A stretch of DNA of 64,000 bases, from positions 124,001-188,000 of the forward strand of contig NZ_ALBQ01000013.1 in NCBI RefSeq assembly GCF_000282895.1, written 5' to 3'. How positions within the stretch are numbered: position 1 is the stretch's first letter; each line of letters begins with the position of its first letter. Position numbers and translations under genes: made by a program. Below are positions 45,255 through 54,546 of this stretch, piece by piece. The notes under the pieces are model-generated. The model worked only from the letters and a program-made list of their open reading frames with translations. It made no database searches and was not told the origin of the DNA. The stretch comes from Sphingomonas sp. ATCC 31555 (GTDB taxonomy: Bacteria; Pseudomonadota; Alphaproteobacteria; Sphingomonadales; Sphingomonadaceae).

Positions 45255-46286
45255 TCAATAGTCTGCGACGGGCCAGCCATCGGCACCCCAGCGCACCGGG
45301 GCGATCCGCAGCGTCGGCGCGCCGTTCTTCTCGCGATCATAGGCGTGATAGACGACGTAATCGCGCCCGTCCTTGTCGTGGAGCCAGCCGGCATGGCCGG
45401 GGCCGCGAAACCGCTGCTGTTCCTGGAGATCGGCGCGCAGGAAGATCGTCCCGCCGCCTTCCATCAGCGCGCTGCCATCCTTGCCGAGATAGGGCCCGGT
45501 GATCTTCGCCGAGCGGCCGACGACCGTGTAATAGGTGCTGTTCACGCCCTTGCAGCAATAATCATAGGACACGAACAGATAATAGAATCCGCCATGCGGC
45601 ACGATGAACGGCGCCTCCACCGGGGCTGGACCGCCGGCGGGCGCGGGACGCCGGGCGATGGCGTACGGCTTGGCCTTGGCGTCTGCCAGCTTGCCGGTCT
45701 TCGGATCGAGCGCAAAGAGCTTGATGCCGGTCCAAAAGCTGCCGAGCGCCAGCCAGTGCCGCCCTTCGGTGTCGATCACGAGGTTCGGATCGATTGCGTT
45801 GAAATCGTCCGACGGCATGGACTGCACCACCAGACCCTCGTCACGCCACTGGAAAGCGGGCGAACTGGGGTCGAGCGTGGCGTTGGTCGCCAGGCCGATC
45901 GCCGAGCGGTTCGAGCCGAAGGTGGAAACGGAGTAATAGAGCCGCCAGCGGCCGTTCACGAAATGAATGTCGGGTGCCCACAGCCCGCCCGTGCCCGGCA
46001 CCGCCTGGGGTGCCCATGCCGGCAGACTGGTGAACACGGGGGCGCCCGCCGTCCAGTGCACCAGATCTTTCGACGACCTGGTTTCCACCAGCCGTTTGCC
46101 GTGGCCGGTGGAGAAGACGTAATAGGTATCGCCTTCGCGCGCGATCACCGGATCGTGCGTCGGCGCAAGATCGCCGGTGAGCCGCGCATTGAGCGTGGTG
46201 GCGGGCGCCGCCGCCACTTGCGCCTGCACGGGTGCCGCCAGCGTCAGGGTCGCGGCGGCTAACATCAGGGCCGAGTTTCGCATCAT
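45255..46286 (-). CDS. GH43 endo-1,5-alpha-L-arabinanase
   Basis: A 343-residue exported enzyme; signal MMRNSALMLAAATLTLAAPV. Catalytic residues visible: base Asp in PTHDPVIAREGDTYYVFSTG, Asp in DDFNAIDPNLVIDTEG and Glu in PAPVEAPFIVPHG. The FVSYDYCCKGVNSTYYTVVG segment is characteristic of arabinanases (GH43 subfamily 5). It cuts alpha-1,5-arabinan internally in the periplasm. It shares its architecture with the lipoprotein at 50056-51147. GGAGAG precedes the start. Confidence 0.9.
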   Translation of the reverse strand: MMRNSALMLAAATLTLAAPVQAQVAAAPATTLNARLTGDLAPTHDPVIAREGDTYYVFSTGHGKRLVETRSSKDLVHWTAGAPVFTSLPAWAPQAVPGTGGLWAPDIHFVNGRWRLYYSVSTFGSNRSAIGLATNATLDPSSPAFQWRDEGLVVQSMPSDDFNAIDPNLVIDTEGRHWLALGSFWTGIKLFALDPKTGKLADAKAKPYAIARRPAPAGGPAPVEAPFIVPHGGFYYLFVSYDYCCKGVNSTYYTVVGRSAKITGPYLGKDGSALMEGGGTIFLRADLQEQQRFRGPGHAGWLHDKDGRDYVVYHAYDREKNGAPTLRIAPVRWGADGWPVADY

Positions 46287-46356
46287 GGCTCTCCGGAACG
46301 GGTGGCGAGGGGAAAGCGGCGCCCGCGCTACGGGTGCCCAGGCGCCGCGCTTGGCC

Positions 46357-47928
46357 TTATTGCAGTTCGAGCACCACCACCGACTTGGCCGGCAGGGTGA
46401 CGCGCAGCGTACCGCCCTGCACCTGGGCATCGCCAAACGGCGCCGGCTTCACCGTTTCCGGCGCGTCGAAGCTGTTGTGCGCGTTGATCGCCGGCGCGGT
46501 AAGCACCCGGCCCGACACGCCGGTGGCGGTGACCCCGTTCAGCGTCACCGTCACCGTATTCGCCCGGTTGGGATCGAGGTTGGAAAGGCCGATATGCACG
46601 CGACCGTCCTTGCCGCGCACCGCCGATCCGCTGACGCCCGGCATCACGAACGGCCCCTGGTGATACCAGGGCGCGTTGACCGTCATAGGCAGCAGCTTGG
46701 CGTCCTGCCACGGCTTGTACATCTCGAACACGTGATAGGTCGGCGTCAGCACCATCTTGCTGCCGTCGGTCAGGATCATCGCCTGGAGCACGTTCACCAT
46801 CTGCGCGATGGCGCTCATGCGGACACGATCGGCATGCTTGGCGAAGATGTCGAGATGGATCGATGCGATCAGCGCGTCCCGCAGCGTGTTCTGCTGACGC
46901 AGGAAGCCGGGGTGGCTGCCGGGATCCTGCGCATACCAGGCGCCCCATTCATCGACCGCAAGGAACACGCGCTTCTGCGGATCATATTTGTCCATGATCG
47001 CACTGTGCTTGGTGATCAGCTCGTCCATGCGCCACGCGCCCGCCAGCGCGTCGGCCCAGCCGGTCTCGTCGAAATTGACGGGATCCGCCTTGGGGGGCCA
47101 GCCCCCCTGCGGCAGCGTGTAATAGTGCAGCGACAGCGCATCGAGCAGCGGCGCCGCCTCGCGCATCATCGTCTCGGTCCAGCGATAATCGTCGACATTG
47201 GCGCCGGCGGCGATCTTCAGGATCTTGGTGCCGGCGGGCGCCTTGACGAAGGTGGCGAAGCGGCGCGTCTCGTCGGCGGCGAATTCCGGCCGCATGTTGC
47301 CGCCGCATCCCCACAGCTCGTTGCCGATGCCGAAATAGGGTACTGCCCAGGGCGCCTTGTGGCCATTGCGGGCGCGTTCGTCGGCCAGCGAGCCGGCCGG
47401 CGCGGTCATATACTCGACCCATTCCGCCATTTCGCGTGCCGTGCCGTTGCCGACGTTGCCGGCGACATAGGCTTCGGCGTTCACCTGCCGCAGCAGCTCG
47501 AAGAATTCGTGCGTGCCGACTTCGTTCGGCTCGGTTACCCCGCCCCAGTGGGTGTTGATCTTCACCGGCCGCTGCTTCTGCGGGCCGATGCCCTCGCGCC
47601 AGTGATATTCGTCGGCGAAGCAGCCGCCCGGCCAGCGGATCACCGGCACGGCGAGGTTGCGCAGCGCCGCGACGACATCGTTGCGGAAGCCGTTGGTATT
47701 GGGGATCTTGGAGGTCTTGCCGACCCACAGCCCGCCATAGATGCCGTTGCCGAGATGCTCGGCAAACTGCGTGAAGATGCGCCGATCATAGGTGGGCGCC
47801 GCCGGATCGGCCTTTACTTCCGCCGTCGCGGTGCCTGCAGCAGGCGCAAGTGCGGTTTGGGCGGTGGCCGCCAGCGGCGTGCTCGACAAGAGCAGGGCAA
47901 GCGCCGATCGGCGTAGCGTGCGGAACAT
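46357..47928 (-). CDS. abfA: GH51 alpha-L-arabinofuranosidase
   Basis: A 523-residue protein with a Sec signal (MFRTLRRSALALLLSSTPLA). TIM-barrel GH51 features: AEHLGNGIYGGLWVGKTSKI, VIRWPGGCFADEYHWREGIG, acid/base Glu in YFGIGNELWGCGGNM and nucleophile Glu in FLAVDEWGAWYAQDPGSHPG. It releases terminal L-arabinofuranose from arabino-oligosaccharides. A periplasmic location is notable, since many GH51 enzymes are cytoplasmic. GGGAGAGG upstream supports the ATG. Part of the five-gene leftward ara operon. Confidence 0.93.
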   Translation of the reverse strand: MFRTLRRSALALLLSSTPLAATAQTALAPAAGTATAEVKADPAAPTYDRRIFTQFAEHLGNGIYGGLWVGKTSKIPNTNGFRNDVVAALRNLAVPVIRWPGGCFADEYHWREGIGPQKQRPVKINTHWGGVTEPNEVGTHEFFELLRQVNAEAYVAGNVGNGTAREMAEWVEYMTAPAGSLADERARNGHKAPWAVPYFGIGNELWGCGGNMRPEFAADETRRFATFVKAPAGTKILKIAAGANVDDYRWTETMMREAAPLLDALSLHYYTLPQGGWPPKADPVNFDETGWADALAGAWRMDELITKHSAIMDKYDPQKRVFLAVDEWGAWYAQDPGSHPGFLRQQNTLRDALIASIHLDIFAKHADRVRMSAIAQMVNVLQAMILTDGSKMVLTPTYHVFEMYKPWQDAKLLPMTVNAPWYHQGPFVMPGVSGSAVRGKDGRVHIGLSNLDPNRANTVTVTLNGVTATGVSGRVLTAPAINAHNSFDAPETVKPAPFGDAQVQGGTLRVTLPAKSVVVLELQ

Positions 47929-47968
47929 CGTACCTCTCCCAAAATCGCCGGTCTCGCCGGCACGCGAT

Positions 47969-48895
47969 TCAATCATGAAAGGCGTCCACCGTCTCGCGGC
48001 GGCCGCGCAGAAAGGCATCGGCGACCAGCCGCAGCGGCGCAGTGTCCACGTCGCGCGCACGGCTTTGCACCAGCGCGGCGAAGCGCGCATAGAGCCCGGC
48101 ATATTCGACATCGTCATGCGCCTGCACGCCCTCCGGCGTAGTCAGCACCGCGCCGCCTTTCTCGAGCGTCAGCGTGCCGCCATCGGTTTCGATGGCGATG
48201 TCCCAGCGCTGCGGGCCGGTCTGGCGCCAGTCCAGGTCCATGTGCACCGGGGTGCCGTCGCCGGTCTGGAAGCGCAGATCGGCCGCGATCGGCGCGGCGC
48301 GGTTGGCGGGCAGCGCAAGCGTCGCTTCCTGCAGAAAGAAGGGCGGCAGGAGGTGCGTGGCGATCGACAGCGCGTTGATGCCGGGATCGAACACGCCGAG
48401 ACCGCCCGGTTGCCAGATCCAGTCCTGCCCCGGATGCCAGACGCGCACATCCTCGCGCCAAACAATCGAGGCGCGGGTGATCCTGCGCCCGTCAAGCCAG
48501 TGCAGCGCCGGCGCAACGCCGCCGGCGTAGCGCGAGTGCCAGCTGGCGAACAAGGTAACTCCGGCCGCTTCCGCCTGCTGGTCGAGCAACGCCACTTCTG
48601 CCAGCGTTGCCCCGGGGGGCTTTTCCAGAAACACGTGCTTGCCCGCCGCCATCGCCTCGACAACGAGCGCATAACGGACCTGCGGCGGCGTGCAGAGCGA
48701 CACCGCGTCGATCGCGACATCCGCGGCGAGCAACGCTGCCAGCGTGCGGAAATGCGGCAGCCCGTCCACCGTCTCGTCGCGCGAGCTGACGGTGGCGGCC
48801 AGCTGGAACGCGGCGTTCGCGGCGATCGACGGCAGATGCTGGTCGTGTGCGATCTTGCCAAGGCCCACGATCGCGATCCGGATCGGCGCCGGCAT
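47969..48895 (-). CDS. L-arabinose / D-galactose 1-dehydrogenase (Gfo/Idh/MocA family)
   Basis: A 308-residue cytoplasmic protein. N-terminal Rossmann motif IAIVGLGKIAHDQHLPSI, then AVSLCTPPQVRYALV, the EKPP signature in HVFLEKPPGATLAEV, and WQPGGLGVFDPGINALSIAT as in Pseudomonas galactose dehydrogenase, ending LRLVADAFLRGRRETVDAF. It oxidises L-arabinose (or D-galactose, D-fucose) with NAD(P)+ to the lactone, the first step of the non-phosphorylating pathway. Its start overlaps the AraD1 gene's stop. Confidence 0.9.
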   Translation of the reverse strand: MPAPIRIAIVGLGKIAHDQHLPSIAANAAFQLAATVSSRDETVDGLPHFRTLAALLAADVAIDAVSLCTPPQVRYALVVEAMAAGKHVFLEKPPGATLAEVALLDQQAEAAGVTLFASWHSRYAGGVAPALHWLDGRRITRASIVWREDVRVWHPGQDWIWQPGGLGVFDPGINALSIATHLLPPFFLQEATLALPANRAAPIAADLRFQTGDGTPVHMDLDWRQTGPQRWDIAIETDGGTLTLEKGGAVLTTPEGVQAHDDVEYAGLYARFAALVQSRARDVDTAPLRLVADAFLRGRRETVDAFHD

Positions 48896-49887
48896 CAGAG
48901 CGCCTTCACCACGACCCGCCGCTCCGCTTCGCGCGCGAGCGGGTTGCGCAGCGGCAGCGTGAACGGATGCGCTTCGATCTCGAACACGTCGCCTTCCTCC
49001 GTGCGGATGCCGTCGCTGAACGACAGCGTGGCGGTGCCGAAGAAATGCACATGGATGTCGCCGGGCCGCCGGAACTGTGCGTATTTGAAATGATGATGCT
49101 CGAGATTGGCGAGGCTGTGCGACATATGGTCCTCGCCCGAGAGGAACGGCTTTTCCCATAGCGTGGCGCCGTCCCGCACGATCCGGCTGACCCCGCGCAC
49201 GTCGCTGGGCGGCGCGCCGACCAGCAGTTCCGGCCCGAGCGACGCCTGGCGCAGCTTCGAATGGGCCAGCCACAGATAGTTATGGCGTTCGGTGACATGG
49301 TCGCTGAACTCGTTGGCGAGGCACAGGCCCAGGCGGTGCGGCGTGCCATCGGGCCCGATCAGATAGATGCCGGCCAGTTCGGGTTCCTCGCCGCCATCCT
49401 GGGCGAAGGCAGGCATCGTCAACGGCGCGCCCGGACCGACGAGCTGCGAACCGTCGCCCTTGTAGAACCATTCGGGCTGCTGGCCGACGATGCCCGGGGC
49501 GGGTTTGCCGCCGTCAATCCCTTCCAGGAACATGCGCATGGAATCGGTGGGCTTTTCGGCCGCAGCCGCATCGCGATGCATCTTGTCGCGCCCCTCCGCC
49601 GAGCCGAGATGAGTGAGCCCGGTGCCCGCCATCACCAGATGCGCCGGATCGTCATGCCCGATCGGCGCAATAAACCGCCCGGCTACGAATTCGGCCTGCA
49701 GGTCAATCGCAGCACCTTCGCCCGCCGCTGCCACTTCCTGGGCGAGACCCTGCCCGGCGGCAATTGCGCGCATTGCCAGATCGCGCACGCTGGCCACCCC
49801 GGGAACGACGGCCGCGCGGCTTCCCTGGGCAGCAATCACGCGAACGATTCCGTCGGCATCCCGATGCTGCATTAGGCGTAAGCTCAT
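48895..49887 (-). CDS. AraD1-family (GguC) protein, fumarylacetoacetase-like fold
   Basis: A 330-residue protein: MSLRLMQHRDADGIVRVIAA at the start, VMAGTGLTHLGSAEGRDKMH, then PEWFYKGDGSQLVGPG, DGGEEPELAGIYLIGPDGTP and ANEFSDHVTERHNYLWLAHS. Members sit in arabinose and sugar-acid loci and are thought to process 2-keto-3-deoxy sugar acids, consistent with the adjacent arabinose dehydrogenase. The E-x-E/D metal ligands of the FAH fold are in the EEPE region. First gene of the leftward ara operon, behind an operator-like palindrome. Confidence 0.85.
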   Translation of the reverse strand: MSLRLMQHRDADGIVRVIAAQGSRAAVVPGVASVRDLAMRAIAAGQGLAQEVAAAGEGAAIDLQAEFVAGRFIAPIGHDDPAHLVMAGTGLTHLGSAEGRDKMHRDAAAAEKPTDSMRMFLEGIDGGKPAPGIVGQQPEWFYKGDGSQLVGPGAPLTMPAFAQDGGEEPELAGIYLIGPDGTPHRLGLCLANEFSDHVTERHNYLWLAHSKLRQASLGPELLVGAPPSDVRGVSRIVRDGATLWEKPFLSGEDHMSHSLANLEHHHFKYAQFRRPGDIHVHFFGTATLSFSDGIRTEEGDVFEIEAHPFTLPLRNPLAREAERRVVVKAL

Positions 49888-49958
49888 CCTGTTTCCTCAT
49901 GCTCGACGAACCCGCCAAGGGTCTCGCCCTGCCCGTTTACTCGGACATATTTGGCTTC

Positions 49959-49986
49959 GCACGAACAGGCAACTGCTTGTTCGTGC
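49959..49986. promoter_or_regulatory. Operator-like palindrome upstream of the ara operon
   Basis: GCACGAACA at 49959-49967 and its exact reverse complement TGTTCGTGC at 49978-49986, separated by 10 bp, about 72 bp upstream of the AraD1 start. Size and position fit a binding site for a GntR/LacI/IclR-type sugar regulator. No regulator gene is seen nearby. Confidence 0.5.
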
Positions 49987-50055
49987 GCTTATCAATCGCT
50001 TTATGGTCTGACACAAAACGTCGACACTCGGACAAATAGCAGTCCTGCCGGCCGG

Positions 50056-51147
50056 CTATTGTGCGACGGGCCACCCGTCTGTCGTCCAGGACAGGCGCTG
50101 GATCTGTAGGGTCGGCAGCCCGTTCCGCTGCGTATCGTATGCATGGTACACGATGTAGTCGCCGTCGCTCTGCTGCAGGATCGATGCGCCGCCGCGGCCG
50201 ACGAAACGCCCGCCCTCGCCCTGACCGTTGGTTAGCACGACCGAGCCGCCGCCCTGCAGCATCGCCCGACCCTCGCGGTCGGCATACGGCCCTTCCGGCG
50301 ACGACGCCCGGCCGACCACCGTGTTGTAGGTGCTGGCGGCGCCCTGGCAGCAGGTGTCGAACGACACGAAGAGATAGTAGAAATTGCCGCGTCGGATGAT
50401 ATGCGGCGCCTCCACAGCGCCCGGAAAGGGCCGCTGCGCTAGCGCGCGTGGAGCGGCGTCGCCGGCCAGCCGCATGCCGGTGGCGGCATCGATCCGGATC
50501 AGTTTGATCCCCGTCCAGAAGCTGCCGAACACGAGCCAGGCGCGACCATCGGCATCGGTGAAGGCCATCGGATCGATCGCGTTGAAGTCATCGCTCGTCT
50601 GCGACTGGATCACCGGCCCCTGATCGACCCAGTTGGCGGCGGGAGCCACGGGATCGATCCTGGTCGCGGTCGCCAGGCCGATCGCCGACTGGTTCCTGCC
50701 GAAGGTAGAGATGGAGTAATAGAGGCGATACTGGTTGCCGACCTTCGAAATGTCGGGCGCCCACATGCCGGTAGAACCCGGGACTGCGGTGCGCGTCCAG
50801 GCCGGCAGCGCGGCATAGCTGCCGCCGTGCCAGGTCCAGTTGCGTAGATCGGTGGAGGTGCGCAGGGCCAGCAGCCCTTCTACATCGCCGGCATTGCCGG
50901 TGGTGAACAGATAATAGGTATCGCCGTCCTTCAGAATGCCCGGATCGTGCGCCGCGCTGATGTTGCCGCTGAGCACGATCGCTCCTGTGGGGCCGGGGGA
51001 CGGCGTCGGCGACGGCGTGGGCGTGGGGCTGGGCGTTGGCGACGGGGTCGGGCTGGGCACCACGACCACCGACGAAGCGGGCGTGCCGCCGCCCCCGCCA
51101 CAAGCGGAGGCGAGCAGCAGCAACGCAAGCGAAGAGATACGCTTCAC
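50056..51147 (-). CDS. GH43 arabinanase, lipoprotein with Pro-Ser-Thr linker
   Basis: A 363-residue protein from GTG at 51147 with AAGGAA upstream. Lipoprotein signal ending SLALLLLASACGG, then a repetitive PTPSPTPSPTPTPSP linker, then a GH43 domain: AAHDPGILKDGDTYYLFTTG (base Asp), FNAIDPMAFTDADG (Asp), GAVEAPHIIRRG (Glu) and FVSFDTCCQGAASTYNTVVG. It is clearly related to the enzyme at 45255-46286. The linker and lipid anchor suggest display at the outer membrane, next to the TonB receptor encoded upstream. It makes oligosaccharides for import. Confidence 0.88.
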   Translation of the reverse strand: MKRISSLALLLLASACGGGGGTPASSVVVVPSPTPSPTPSPTPTPSPTPSPGPTGAIVLSGNISAAHDPGILKDGDTYYLFTTGNAGDVEGLLALRTSTDLRNWTWHGGSYAALPAWTRTAVPGSTGMWAPDISKVGNQYRLYYSISTFGRNQSAIGLATATRIDPVAPAANWVDQGPVIQSQTSDDFNAIDPMAFTDADGRAWLVFGSFWTGIKLIRIDAATGMRLAGDAAPRALAQRPFPGAVEAPHIIRRGNFYYLFVSFDTCCQGAASTYNTVVGRASSPEGPYADREGRAMLQGGGSVVLTNGQGEGGRFVGRGGASILQQSDGDYIVYHAYDTQRNGLPTLQIQRLSWTTDGWPVAQ

Positions 51148-51203
51148 GGGCAATTCCTTGCAGATGAAAAACGGGCGGACCGTTGGGTCCGCCCGCCTGA
51201 AGG

Positions 51204-54098
51204 TCAGTTGAAGCTGTAGCGTGCCCCGATCGCGAACGTGCGGGGGATCAGCACCGTGCCGAGGTTGAAGCGATCCTGGTCGCCCACCTCGCCGAAGCGA
51301 TAATATTCCTGCTGCTTGGTGCGCGTCAGGTTCACCGCATCGAAGGTCAGGCCCAGGCGATCGGTGATCCGCGCGGTCAGCTGGAAGTCCAGCGTCGCTT
51401 CCGCCCGGCGCCACACACCCAACGGGTTGGCGAACAGCCGCGCCTCGTTCCGCACCTGCCATGCGTTGCGATACACATAGGAAAGGCGCGCGCCGATCGG
51501 CCCGTTATCATAAGCCAGCGTGGCGTTGTACGAGAGGTCCGACACGCCGAAGAAGCTCGACTGCTGCTCGCCGGTCTGCTGCCCGGCATTGTTGTAGATC
51601 GGCACATTCTGGCTCGAGTCCAGAAGCGTGAGGCTGCCCTGGAAGCCGAGGCCGTTCAGCACCGACGGGAAGTAGGTCGGGAAATAGGTCAGCCCGACTT
51701 CCAGCCCCTTCAGCACGCCGTTGGAGGCGTTGGCCGGCCGGCTGATCACGAAATTGTTGGTCGCGCCGGCGACGATGCCGTTGTTCGGAATGATTTCCAG
51801 CTGGCTGATCGGCACCACCAGCCCTTCGATGTCGCGGCGGAAGCCGGTGACGGTGAGCGCGCTGTTGCGGCCGAAATACCATTCCAGCGCAACGTCATAG
51901 TTCTTCGACGTGGTCGGCTGGAGGTTGGCGGTGCCCGCCGATCCGGTGCCGAAGCCGACGCCGGTCAGATCGCCGGTGAGCGAGAAATTGGGATTGATGC
52001 TGCCGAAGCCCGGCCGCCGCAGCGTTTCGCCATAGTTGAAGCGGGCACGCAGATTGGGCGTGATCTCGTAGCGCGCGGTGAAGCTGGGCAGGAACCGGTC
52101 CGAACCCGGCGACGCGCGCGACACGGCGTTGTTGCGGAAGCGATCGACGAACACCGCGTCGGTATCCACCGCCACGAAGCGCACGCCGCCCTGCAGGTTG
52201 AGCGGACGCCCGAAAATCATCAGCTGCCCATCCGCCTGAACATAGGCGGCGGTCGTCTTCTCATCGACGTCGAACACGCGGGTTAGCGTCAGCTGGTCGG
52301 AGGTCTTCAGGCCGTACAGGCGACGGATCTCGTCGGCATTGTCGTAGATGTAGTAGCCGTTGACGTTCACCCAGCTCGTCGGCACGTCGGCGCGCCCCTT
52401 GAAGAAGTCCGAATTGGTGAAGGTCGATCCGGCCGGGAGGCTGGCGAGCGGCCGTCGCAGGGCGGCGGCATCGGCGGTGCGGAGATCGCTCGAGGCGCGG
52501 CGGGCATCATAGCGGAACCCGGCCTTGATCTGGCGCAGGAAGCCCTCGTCCCAGCCATAATGGCCGTCGAGCATTGCGGTGAAGGCGCTGCCCTTGTCGC
52601 GATTCTCGTTGTCGTAGAGTTCGCCGACATTCCACACCCGGGCGTCGGTGAGCAGCGCGTCATTGTCGAAATGATAGGACGGAATGCCGCCGCCCGCGTT
52701 GAAATCGGTGGTGATGCGGCTGGCTACGCGATCGGTGCGCATGGCGAAGAACGCCGTCTTGTTCCTGCTGGTCTGATAGGCGAGGTCGGCGACGATGCCG
52801 CCGCGGCTGCCGAGATCCCATTTGCCGTTCAGGGCATAGACGAAGCTGTCGGTCTGGCTGCGGTTATAGTCGCCGCTGTTGAAGCCATAGACGTCGTTCG
52901 CGACGCGCGACTTCACGATGTTCGTGCCTTCGTACAGCGTCGGCGCCTGCGGATTGGCCCAGAAATCGACGAAGCTGAACTGCAGGCTGTTATAGGTCTC
53001 CCCACGGAAGCCCGCATAGAAGACTTCGGCGGTGTAGACCGAGCTGCTGTTGGGCGACCATTGCAGCGCGGCGTTGGCCGACGGGCGCTCGCGCTTGCCG
53101 TACAGGTCGGAGCTGAACACCGCGTCGCGCGCCAGCCAATAGGGCGTGGCGACGCCGTTGACGTTGATCGTCGCGCCGGGGGCGGTGGAAAGGCCGGTTT
53201 CGGTGCCGACTTCCCAGTTGCCCAGGCCCGGCGTGTTGATGAACTGCCCGGTCGTGGGGTTGCGCGGCGCCGGGAAGATCCGCTGGAAGCCGGTAAGCCC
53301 CGTGCCGGCGGGCGGGGTGAGCGTCGCGAACGGCACGAAGGCGCCCGCCGTGGTCGACATCGTCCGGAATTTCTGGCGGGTATAGCTGCCGTTCACGAGC
53401 AGGCCGACTTCGCCGATCCCGGTCTGCCAGCGATCGCTGAGCAGCAGCGCGACGTTCGGATTGAACTTGTCCGCTTCCTGATCATAGATGCCGCGCACCA
53501 GGCCCGACACGGCAAAGCCCTTGAAATCGAACGGACGGCGCGTGACCACATCGACCTGGCCGGCAAGCCCGGTCTCGATCTGGTCGGCGGCACGCGTCTT
53601 GTACACGTCGACGCGCTTGATCAGGTTCGCCGACACATCCTGCAGCGCAAAGGACTGGCCGGCGGCGGTGAAGATGTTGCGGCCGTTCAGCGTGGTCAGC
53701 GCGTCGGGCAGGCCGCGAATCTGGATGCCGCCCGCCTCTGCCTGGCCGCGATCGGTGACCTGGACGCCGGTGACGCGCTGCAGCGCCTCGATCACGTTGT
53801 TGTCGGGCAATTTGCCGACGTCCTCGGCCACGACCGAGTCGACGATCTGCACCGATTCGCGGCGGCGATTGATGGCACCGACGATCGACGCGCGGACGCC
53901 GGTGACGACGATCTCGTCGTTCACCTGGTCCTGCGCCGTTGCGTCGGCAACGCCGGATTCCTGCGGCGCGGCGACGGAAACGCTCGATTCCGCCTGCGCC
54001 TGAGCTTGGCCGCCGGCGACCATCGACGCTACGGAAACGGACGTCAGGAAAAGCAATTTCGATACCATCGGTATCCTCCCCATCGACTGTAGGTTCAT
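51204..54098 (-). CDS. TonB-dependent receptor, presumed arabino-oligosaccharide importer
   Basis: A 964-residue outer-membrane receptor. Signal MVSKLLFLTSVSVASMVAGG (ATG at 54068; 54098 also possible). TonB box region DEIVVTGVRASIVGAINRRR, plug domain KLPDNNVIEALQRVTGVQVT and GGIQIRGLPDALTTLNGRNI, then a 22-strand barrel and C-terminal TFAIGARYSFN ending in an aromatic/Asn pair. It is the oligosaccharide-type found in sphingomonad and Caulobacter polysaccharide loci. The lipoprotein arabinanase follows after 56 bp, in the same orientation. Confidence 0.93.
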   Translation of the reverse strand: MNLQSMGRIPMVSKLLFLTSVSVASMVAGGQAQAQAESSVSVAAPQESGVADATAQDQVNDEIVVTGVRASIVGAINRRRESVQIVDSVVAEDVGKLPDNNVIEALQRVTGVQVTDRGQAEAGGIQIRGLPDALTTLNGRNIFTAAGQSFALQDVSANLIKRVDVYKTRAADQIETGLAGQVDVVTRRPFDFKGFAVSGLVRGIYDQEADKFNPNVALLLSDRWQTGIGEVGLLVNGSYTRQKFRTMSTTAGAFVPFATLTPPAGTGLTGFQRIFPAPRNPTTGQFINTPGLGNWEVGTETGLSTAPGATINVNGVATPYWLARDAVFSSDLYGKRERPSANAALQWSPNSSSVYTAEVFYAGFRGETYNSLQFSFVDFWANPQAPTLYEGTNIVKSRVANDVYGFNSGDYNRSQTDSFVYALNGKWDLGSRGGIVADLAYQTSRNKTAFFAMRTDRVASRITTDFNAGGGIPSYHFDNDALLTDARVWNVGELYDNENRDKGSAFTAMLDGHYGWDEGFLRQIKAGFRYDARRASSDLRTADAAALRRPLASLPAGSTFTNSDFFKGRADVPTSWVNVNGYYIYDNADEIRRLYGLKTSDQLTLTRVFDVDEKTTAAYVQADGQLMIFGRPLNLQGGVRFVAVDTDAVFVDRFRNNAVSRASPGSDRFLPSFTARYEITPNLRARFNYGETLRRPGFGSINPNFSLTGDLTGVGFGTGSAGTANLQPTTSKNYDVALEWYFGRNSALTVTGFRRDIEGLVVPISQLEIIPNNGIVAGATNNFVISRPANASNGVLKGLEVGLTYFPTYFPSVLNGLGFQGSLTLLDSSQNVPIYNNAGQQTGEQQSSFFGVSDLSYNATLAYDNGPIGARLSYVYRNAWQVRNEARLFANPLGVWRRAEATLDFQLTARITDRLGLTFDAVNLTRTKQQEYYRFGEVGDQDRFNLGTVLIPRTFAIGARYSFN

Positions 54099-54546
54099 CG
54101 CAAGGCGCTCTGTCGTCGCCGATTACTCAGACTTTTACTACCACCAAAGTCGTAGGGTGCAAGCCATCCCAGCTCAAAAGATGCACAGTGAGTGCAGCAT
54201 TTGCCGCAAACTGTGGCATTCTCGGCACGGAATTGATCGCTGATCGCGCGTCCTGGACCCGCACTCCTGCGAGACAGCGCTGAAGCCGTCTGGTTGTGGT
54301 TGATTAATCAGAGTAATGAACGACAGATGGTTTTGCCGGTTATATCAAGTGGTAGCGATGCCGATCCATTCGCCACTGCGTCGACCCCGCGAAGCAGCGC
54401 TGTTCCGGTCAGGTCGGGGATGCGTCCGGACCAGCCCACTCCGGTATCCAGCGCGAGGCTCGCGCACCGGTGGGCGGAGACGGCGGCACGCCTCGTCGCG
54501 CGCTTGCGCACGCGCCAATGCGCATTCTGGCGCTATCCGCCCGCGC
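54099..54546. other. Intergenic region upstream of the TonB receptor
   Basis: No well-supported gene. It should hold the promoter of the TonB receptor gene. An AT-rich stretch TTGATTAATCAG (54300-54311) contains a short palindrome, CTGATTAATCA in reverse, which may be an operator. Short frames on both strands around 54308-54575 have no recognisable homology. Confidence 0.4.

Noticed and set aside
50990..51065. DNA repeat of GGCGTGGGCGTGGGG type near the arabinanase lipoprotein start
   Set aside because: It is simply the coding of the Pro-Ser-Thr linker, not a CRISPR or regulatory repeat.
52560..54092. A 510-codon plus-strand frame opposite the TonB receptor
   Set aside because: No recognisable motifs and mirror-image composition. 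The receptor on the minus strand has plug, barrel and signal peptide.
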